DNA from: Anaerolineae bacterium | GTDB taxonomy: Bacteria; Chloroflexota; Anaerolineae; J102 | NCBI GenBank assembly: GCA_026991225.1 | Contig: JALXCB010000112.1 | Span: 65,917 to 112,840, forward strand | Direction: 5' to 3' | Length of the DNA stretch: 46,924 nucleotides | Shown: positions 42,164 to 46,924 of the stretch, in pieces | Layout of the letters: the number at the start of each line of letters is the position of its first letter | Position numbering within the stretch: position 1 is the first letter of the stretch | The notes under the pieces: model-generated | Databases searched by the model: none | The model's input: the letters and a program-made list of their open reading frames with translations, nothing else | What the model was told of the DNA's origin: nothing | Translations under genes and position numbers: made by a program

Positions 42164-43330
42164 ATGCAGACGGCTCATCGATTCGATCATATCGGCGAAT
42201 CGGTTATCCGGGAGATGACCCGATTGGCCATCAAACACGGCGCCATCAATCTCAGCCAGGGATTCCCCGACTTCGATCCGCCGCCCGAGGTCGTAAAGGC
42301 CGCGGTGGACGCCATCCAGGGCGGGCTCAATCAGTATACCATCACCTGGGGCTATCCGCCCTTGCGGGAGAAATTGGCCGAGATCTACGCCGACCGACTG
42401 GGCTGGCAGGTGGAGGCCGATGAACATATCGTCGTCACCTGCGGCGTCACCGAAGCCCTGGCTGCGGCGATGCTGGCGGTGTTGAATCCGGGTGACGAGA
42501 TCATTATTTTCGACCCCGCCCACGAGACCTTTCGGCCTGGAGCCAAGCTGGCCGACGCCCGTCCCGTCTCCGTGGTGCTGCAATCCCCCGAATTTCGCAT
42601 CAAGCGCGAGGCGCTGGAGGCCGCGATCACGCCCCGCACCCGGGCGATGATCCTGAACACGCCCCACAATCCCTCGGGCCGGGTGTTCGACGCGGATGAG
42701 ATCGCGACGGTCATCGACGTGGTGACGCGGCACGACCTCGTCCTCATCACCGACGAGATCTACGATCGGATTCTGTACGATGGCCGGGAGCACGTCAGCC
42801 CCGGCGGGTTGGAGCCCCTGCGGGAGCGCACCATCACCATCGGCGGGTTCGGCAAGACCTATGCGGTGACAGGATGGCGTCTGGGCTACGCCATCGCGCC
42901 CTCGGCCCTGGCCCGGGCCGTGAAGCCCGCGCACGATTTCCTCACCATCTGTGCAGCCACTCCCTTGCAGGCCGCGGCCGTGGCCGCGCTCAACCTGCCC
43001 GAAAGCTTCTATGAGCAGCAGCGAGCCGACTATCATCAGCGACGGGCGCTGATGACCGAGATTTTACGGGATCTCGGGTTCCATTTTCATATTCCCGAAG
43101 GGGCGTACTACATCCTGGCCGATTACCGCGACCTGCCCATCCCCGAGGCGGCCTGGCCCGCGGATCGTTTCGCCCGTTGGATGACCACGGAGGTGGGCGT
43201 AGCCGTAGTGCCTGGCCCCAACTTCTACGCCAACCCCGCCGACGGCGAGGGCCTCATCCGCTTCGCCTATCCCAAGAAGCTGGAAACCCTGCGCGCGGCG
43301 GCCGATCGCATGGCGCGCTTGAAGGGATAA
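42164..43330 (+). CDS. Class I/II aminotransferase (kynurenine/glutamine transaminase K-like)
   Basis: The 388-residue fold-type I PLP enzyme has INLSQGFPDFDPPPEVVKA typical of the kynurenine aminotransferase/methionine aminotransferase subgroup, VVTCGVTEALAAAM, NTPHNPSGRVF, ITDEIYDRILYDG and the PLP-lysine block TIGGFGKTYAVTGWRLGY (K231). The C-terminal IRFAYPKK carries the substrate-binding Arg. The start at 42164 has GAGG about 11 nt upstream; the frame from 42080 runs over the divergent arfB promoter region. Confidence 0.93.
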   Translation: MQTAHRFDHIGESVIREMTRLAIKHGAINLSQGFPDFDPPPEVVKAAVDAIQGGLNQYTITWGYPPLREKLAEIYADRLGWQVEADEHIVVTCGVTEALAAAMLAVLNPGDEIIIFDPAHETFRPGAKLADARPVSVVLQSPEFRIKREALEAAITPRTRAMILNTPHNPSGRVFDADEIATVIDVVTRHDLVLITDEIYDRILYDGREHVSPGGLEPLRERTITIGGFGKTYAVTGWRLGYAIAPSALARAVKPAHDFLTICAATPLQAAAVAALNLPESFYEQQRADYHQRRALMTEILRDLGFHFHIPEGAYYILADYRDLPIPEAAWPADRFARWMTTEVGVAVVPGPNFYANPADGEGLIRFAYPKKLETLRAAADRMARLKG

Positions 43331-43370
43331 GTTTCTGTCTTGAAAGGTAACTGCTAACGTACCCCGGTTA

Positions 43371-43470
43371 ACAAACCACAAAGAGCACAAAGGCACTAAG
43401 AACACGAAGAAAAAATGTATCAATTTCCCTTTGTGCCTTTGTGTCTTAGTGTTCTTAGTGGTTTTCGGGT
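43371..43470. repeat. CACAAAG/CTTTGTG inverted satellite
   Basis: AACCACAAAGAGCACAAAGG and CACTAAGAACACGAAG on the left are answered by TTTGTGCCTTTGTGTCTTAG and TTCTTAGTGG on the right. The long hairpin follows the aminotransferase and may act as a terminator. Confidence 0.65.
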
Positions 43471-43545
43471 GACGACCAGTGATGACCTTAGTAGTTACCT
43501 TGAAAGCCTTATAAACCAACACAGCTGCCAAATTGGAGCATCCTC

Positions 43546-44391
43546 ATGAAAACGAAATGGTATGCGCTTACGCTTCTCCCAATTCTTCTCATCCTGCTTG
43601 CGGCCTGCGGCGGCGAGAAGTATGAAGCTCCGCCCGCGGACGCGGAGATCAACGTCGCGGTGAGCATCCTGCCCCAGCAGTATTTCGTGAAGAAGGTGGG
43701 CGGGGAGCATGTCTCCGTACTGGTCATGGCCGGGCCGGGCGTCAATCCCCTCACCTACGAGCCGCCCAAGGGGCAAATCCGGGCGCTGAAAGATCGGGAT
43801 ATCTACTTTCTCATGGGCATCCCGCCCGAAACCGCGTGGCTGACGGAGGTGCAGGAAGCCGCGCCCGACATTCAGATTGTGGACATCAGCCAGGGCGTCC
43901 CCAAGACCGATGACGATCCCCACATCTGGCTCTCCCCGCGCCTGGTCAAGACCCAGGCCGAAACCATCGCCCAGGCCCTCATCGCCGCTGACCCCGCACA
44001 TGAAGCCGATTATCAAGCCAATCTCGACGCGTTTCTGACGGAGTTGGACAGGCTGGATGAGGATATCCAGCGGGTAATGGCGCAAAATGACGCTACGGGC
44101 AAGACGTTCATCGTCGCCCATCCAGCGTGGGGCTACTTTGCGGCGGATTATGGTCTGGAGATGGTCAGCATCCCCGAAAACGCCACCGACGCCCAATTGC
44201 AGGACCTGGCCTCCCTGGCGACCAGCAAGGGCGTCGAGACCATCTTCTATCAGCGGGGCTTCGATGAGAAGACGCCCGCGAAGTTGGCGGACATGATCGG
44301 CGGCCGGGTTGTGCCCCTGGAGCCTCTGAATCCCAGTTGGGAGGCCAACCTACGCAGCGTGGCGCTCATGCTGGCGAAAAGCGCGCGCTAA
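43546..44391 (+). CDS. Zinc/manganese ABC transporter substrate-binding lipoprotein (ZnuA-like)
   Basis: The product has 281 residues. A lipoprotein signal peptide ends in LLAACGG (lipidated Cys about 21). The SBP fold has INVAVSILPQQYFVKKVGGEHV, GVNPLTYEPPKGQ, DDDPHIWLSPRLV, FIVAHPAWGYFAADYGLEMVSI and the VETIFYQRGFD strand. Two metal-ligand His are present (DPHIW, AHPAWGYF), but the first, usually in NPHTYEP, is Leu. Zn2+ or Mn2+ are the usual ligands. No permease or ATPase gene is adjacent. GGAG lies upstream of the ATG. The TAA stop is formed by an inserted 247-bp element; the pre-insertion stop would be TAG. Confidence 0.87.
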   Translation: MKTKWYALTLLPILLILLAACGGEKYEAPPADAEINVAVSILPQQYFVKKVGGEHVSVLVMAGPGVNPLTYEPPKGQIRALKDRDIYFLMGIPPETAWLTEVQEAAPDIQIVDISQGVPKTDDDPHIWLSPRLVKTQAETIAQALIAADPAHEADYQANLDAFLTELDRLDEDIQRVMAQNDATGKTFIVAHPAWGYFAADYGLEMVSIPENATDAQLQDLASLATSKGVETIFYQRGFDEKTPAKLADMIGGRVVPLEPLNPSWEANLRSVALMLAKSAR

Positions 44392-44635
44392 ACTAAACGC
44401 ATTTTGAAATCAGGTGTTTTCGGCCTCGGCCACCCGGAGCTGAAGCTCCGGGCTACGAAACGACGCCGGGTGAACCCGGCTTCCTGCGGCGCGCGACCTG
44501 CACCGTAGCCCCATTCATGGGGCGTCGTTTTTAGCCCGCAGGTTCACCTGCGGGCGGCAGCGCGGCCAGAGAATCGCCTTTCATGGATGATCCAATGCAA
44601 ACCAAAAGCCTTGGTTTCAATTTGCTTTCATTTTA
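44389..44635. mobile_element. 247-bp TA-flanked MITE, copy C
   Basis: Same length, ends and orientation as copies A and B. Its first three bases are the stop codon of the ZnuA-like gene. The right edge TA is followed by GCTGACG, so joining the flanks gives CGC TAG CTG, a restored TAG stop. Confidence 0.86.
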
Positions 44636-44644
44636 GCTGACGTC

Positions 44645-45007
44645 AGGCGACGCGAGCAATGGCTTGCCGATACGGACGAAAATGAGAACGCTGATAACGC
44701 GGATGCTTCGCATCGCAGATTTACGCAGATGATTTTCACAGATTTTTTCAGTAACTGCTAAGGTAGCCTGGTTCGGCATCGAAAATGCCTTGCCACGAAG
44801 GCTCGAAGGGACGAAGTCAGCCCGAGCAAAGGCTCGCCGATACCTATGAAAACGCCCCGCGGCCAGGGTGACGCGTGAAGCCAGGCACGTAATGAGTAAT
44901 GCGTAAGGCCTTCACGTTTCACGTTTTCACGCATCACGCTCGTGGCAGACTCGCCCAACGTCGGCCTGGCGATCCTCAATCCGAATCCTGATCCGAATCC
45001 TATTTTC
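44645..45007. repeat. Composite satellite region with two hairpin copies and a heptamer array
   Basis: 44645-44683 and 44816-44853 are inverse copies of the TTTTCATCCGTATCGG hairpin (stems GCGAGC/GGCTTGC and CCGAGC/GCTCG). Between them are CGCAGATTTACGCAGATGA units. Then 44880-45007 repeats the order seen at 20099-20222 (GTAATG heptamers, TTTCACG arm, CGCCCAACGTCGGCCTGGCG, CCTGATCCGAATCCTATTTTC). The gap 44392-45022 holds only these and copy C. Confidence 0.65.
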
Positions 45008-45022
45008 AAAAGCAGTCCGACG

Positions 45023-46159
45023 TTATTGCCCGCGCAGCGTTTCCAGAATCTCCCGACCATACGCCTGCAGCCGCCACGGCCCCAACAACCCTAACGCCCG
45101 AAGCTCCTCCAAATTGCCTGGATTGGCCCGGGCGATGGCCATGAGCGTGCGGTTGGTCATGACCACGTCCGGGTCCACGCCCCGAGCACGGGCCTTTTCG
45201 GTGCGCCAGCGGCGCAGGGCCTCGTAACGGGCCAGCGCCGCGTCATCGGGGCGCTGGCCGCCGTTGCGGACGGGATAGGCGGGCGGGCGGGCCTGTCGCC
45301 CCTGCTGGATGACTTGCAGCAGCTTGCGAGCGAGATGGGGCGGGAATCGGCGGGAAAAGCCGGGGATGGCCCGCAGTTGGGCTTCGGTGCGGGGCATGTC
45401 GCGGGCCAGAGCGAGGATCAGCTCGTTGCGCAGGATGCGGTAAGGGGGGACGTCGCGTTGGCTGGCGCGTTGCTCCCGCCAGTCGAACAGGGCTTTGGCC
45501 ACGGCCTGCTGCGCCGGCTCCAGGTCGCGCACGCCCGACAGCCGCCAGAAACTCGGGGCCTCCTTCTCCTCCCAGCGGATTTTCCGCAGGTCGGCGAACA
45601 CCTCCTGCGCCTCCTCCCACCGCCCCGCAGCCCGCAATTCCTGTTCGATCTCATCCCGCAGGGGCAGGAGGAAGTGGGTGTCCAGGCGGGCGTAGGCCAG
45701 TTGTTCGGATGAGAGCGGGCGCTTACCCCAATCGGTGCGCTGCATCCGCTTGTCCAGCGTGATTCCGAAGCGGTTTTTGAGGATGGAAGCCAGGCCCGGG
45801 TTCGACCAGCCCAAAATGCGCGCGCCCCACAGCGTGTCGAAGAGATTCCCAAACGTCCAGCCGAAATCTTTGTTCAGCAGCAGGACGTCATTTTCGGCCG
45901 CGTGCATGGTGACTTCGATGTCGGGCCGGGCGACAAGCTCCCCCAGCGGCTCCAGCGCCCGCAGCGCCAGCGGGTCGATGATCACATCTCGCTCGTCGGT
46001 GGAGACCTGAATCAGGCAGACCTGGTAGTGGTAGGCGTACATGCTGTTGGACTCGGTGTCCAGGGCAAAACGTCCGGCCTCTTCCAGTTCCGCCACGAGG
46101 AGCTTGAGCTGATGCGATTGGGTGATGACGATAGGCGGGGGTAGATGGGGCAATTCCAT
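45023..46159 (-). CDS. rnd: Ribonuclease D with HRDC domains
   Basis: The product has 378 residues. The DEDD-type 3'-5' exonuclease has FALDTESNSMY (D34, E36), HAAENDVLLL (D91) and YARLDTHFLLPL (Y156, D160), all four catalytic carboxylates. Two HRDC domains follow (about 208-285 and 300-378; ALFDWREQRASQRDVPPYRILRNE and RWRTEKARARGVDPDVVMTNRTL). RNase D trims tRNA precursors. The start at 46159 sits 6 nt after a GATAAT -10 box whose -35 is TGGACA, giving a leaderless message; the longer frame from 46195 would begin within this promoter. Confidence 0.93.
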   Translation of the reverse strand: MELPHLPPPIVITQSHQLKLLVAELEEAGRFALDTESNSMYAYHYQVCLIQVSTDERDVIIDPLALRALEPLGELVARPDIEVTMHAAENDVLLLNKDFGWTFGNLFDTLWGARILGWSNPGLASILKNRFGITLDKRMQRTDWGKRPLSSEQLAYARLDTHFLLPLRDEIEQELRAAGRWEEAQEVFADLRKIRWEEKEAPSFWRLSGVRDLEPAQQAVAKALFDWREQRASQRDVPPYRILRNELILALARDMPRTEAQLRAIPGFSRRFPPHLARKLLQVIQQGRQARPPAYPVRNGGQRPDDAALARYEALRRWRTEKARARGVDPDVVMTNRTLMAIARANPGNLEELRALGLLGPWRLQAYGREILETLRGQ

Positions 46160-46165
46160 GGCCCA

Positions 46166-46194
46166 ATTATCCCCACTTCCCCGCCTCTTGTCCA
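46166..46194 (-). promoter_or_regulatory. Divergent leaderless promoter for rnd
   Basis: Minus strand: TGGACA (46194-46189), 17 bp, GATAAT (46171-46166), then 6 nt to the ATG at 46159. Its -35 box overlaps the -35 box of the plus-strand promoter by five bases. Confidence 0.7.
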
Positions 46195-46216
46195 TTCTCC
46201 GGGCTCACGGTACAAT
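46188..46216 (+). promoter_or_regulatory. Divergent leaderless promoter for the small downstream gene
   Basis: Plus strand: TTGTCC (46188-46193), 17 bp, TACAAT (46211-46216), then 6 nt to the ATG at 46223. Expected transcription start is the A of the ATG. No Shine-Dalgarno. Confidence 0.72.
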
Positions 46217-46222
46217 GCCCTC

Positions 46223-46546
46223 ATGGCTGCATCCGAGTTCCAGGGCTACAAGCTGCTGGTGACCTACAATTACCTGCCCGGTCGTGAAATGGCCTATCGC
46301 CGGTTCATGATCAATCAGTGGCTGCCCGCGGTGCAGTCCTTGGGCCTGGAGCCGCTGGAGATCTTCCACACCATGTGGGGCGAGTATCCTGTCCGGCAGA
46401 TCTCCCTTTACGCGCCCGATCTGGCGACCCTGCGTCGGGCGTTGCGCAGTCGCGAATGGGCGTTGTGGTGGCAGCGGTTGGGGCATTATGTGCGCGAATT
46501 GGACTATTGCATCGTCCCCGCCCGTCCCTGGTTTCAGTTTTGCTGA
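46223..46546 (+). CDS. Small conserved-looking protein of unknown function
   Basis: The product has 107 residues. FQGYKLLVTYNYLPGREMAY, INQWLPAVQSLGLEPLEIFHTMWGEYP and LRRALRSREWALWWQRLG give a beta-alpha-beta pattern with aromatic residues, suggestive of a dimeric alpha/beta-barrel (antibiotic-monooxygenase or NIPSNAP-like); this is a guess from the pattern. There is no signal or membrane helix. The start at 46223 was chosen because a complete promoter ends 6 nt before it; the longer frame from 46145 overlaps the divergent rnd gene. It ends in FQFC. Confidence 0.72.
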   Translation: MAASEFQGYKLLVTYNYLPGREMAYRRFMINQWLPAVQSLGLEPLEIFHTMWGEYPVRQISLYAPDLATLRRALRSREWALWWQRLGHYVRELDYCIVPARPWFQFC

Positions 46547-46563
46547 ATGGGCGGGTATGTTTT

Positions 46564-46782
46564 GGTGCGCGTCCTAAAATTTTGGCAAATCGCGTTGCCA
46601 TCAGGAATTCGGTCGTGCGGGCTCCACCCGGCGCTGAAGCGCCGGGCTACGCAACCACGCCGGGTGAACCCGGCTTTGGGCGGGGGCTGGCTCGGAAAGC
46701 CCCCTTGAGGGGGCGTCGTTACTAGCCCGGAGGTTCACCTCCGGGGCGCCAGGCGCAACGCGCCCATAATTTGGGACGCACC
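46564..46782. mobile_element. MITE-like element of the GGGTGCGTC family
   Basis: The left end GGTGCGCGTCCTAAAATTTTGG and right end GGGTGCGTCCCAAATTATGG (minus strand) are inverted. The inside matches the first half of the element at 25431-25779 (same hairpins, same order). A 9-bp duplication was not found at these edges. With the next partial copy it fills the gene-free tail 46547-46924. Confidence 0.7.
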
Positions 46783-46792
46783 CCAGAAAGGA

Positions 46793-46924
46793 GGTCACGT
46801 CCTAAAATTTTGGCAAATCGCGTTGCCATCAGGAATTCGGTCGTGCGGGCTCCACCCGGCGCTGAAGCGCCGGGCTACGCAACCACGCCGGGTGAACCCG
46901 GCTTTGGGCGGGGGCTGGCTCGGA
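46793..46924. mobile_element. Second, tandem copy of the GGGTGCGTC element, cut by window edge
   Basis: From CGTCCTAAAATTTTGG at 46798 the sequence is essentially identical to that from 46570 for all 127 bases available, giving a period of 228 bp. The right end is outside the window. Confidence 0.72.

Noticed and set aside
42053-43036. Upstream extension of the arfB frame across the aminotransferase gene
   Set aside because: Only the last 146 codons show ArfB motifs; the extension is antisense to a well-supported aminotransferase.
46555-46800. 9-bp target duplication around the first terminal element
   Set aside because: Flanking 9-mers do not match; if the two tandem copies moved together, the second flank lies outside the window.

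Overview
The window is a high-GC bacterial chromosome segment. Gene content and style (transketolase/Rpe, HolA with a DUF6391 neighbour, GH57, many P-loop/STAND ATPases, dense dispersed hairpin and heptamer repeats) suggest a member of the Chloroflexota, perhaps Anaerolineae/Caldilineae. That is an inference from style, not from a marker gene. No rRNA, tRNA, CRISPR array or full-length transposase was seen.

Layout. 1-4236 (minus): the end of rpe, transketolase, and a secreted clan-A glycoside hydrolase. 4375-4588: a small transposon-like element with a perfect 9-bp target duplication. 4960-17087 (minus): a cluster of a band-7-like protein, a radical SAM/SPASM enzyme, a STAND-TPR ATPase, two canonical P-loop ATPases, and two P-loop proteins whose Walker A lysine is arginine (one carries an OmpR-type DNA-binding domain, the other four membrane segments). 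This is the best candidate for an undescribed system. 17392-30876 (plus): an FAD oxidoreductase, an SH3b membrane protein, a shortened flavin-subunit homologue, a fused [2Fe-2S]/molybdopterin oxidoreductase, a GH57 enzyme, a cytosolic glycosidase-like protein with a companion that shares its C-terminal domain, and SfsA. 31018-46546 is mixed: a SanA-like protein, a GT5-like glycosyltransferase, a Cys/Met PLP enzyme, a VapBC-type toxin-antitoxin pair, a cyclase, a thioesterase, HolA, DUF6391, a cation exchanger, a PHP phosphoesterase, ArfB, an aminotransferase, a ZnuA-like lipoprotein, RNase D and a small unknown protein.

The spaces between genes are unusually structured. Three 247-bp elements are flanked by TA. 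Others have GGGTGCGTC-type ends and 9-bp duplications, and one 230-bp element has IS5-like ends. The first two families enclose the same REP-like hairpin cassette. Other gaps hold inverted arrays of heptamer-like repeats and a hairpin showing compensatory base changes. In at least six genes the repeat or element reaches into the coding sequence and supplies the stop codon; in two of these the pre-insertion stop can be reconstructed.

Three genes (17392, 46159, 46223) have a sigma-70-like promoter whose -10 box ends exactly 6 nt before the ATG. This predicts leaderless transcripts. Two of these promoters are divergent and share one -35 box.
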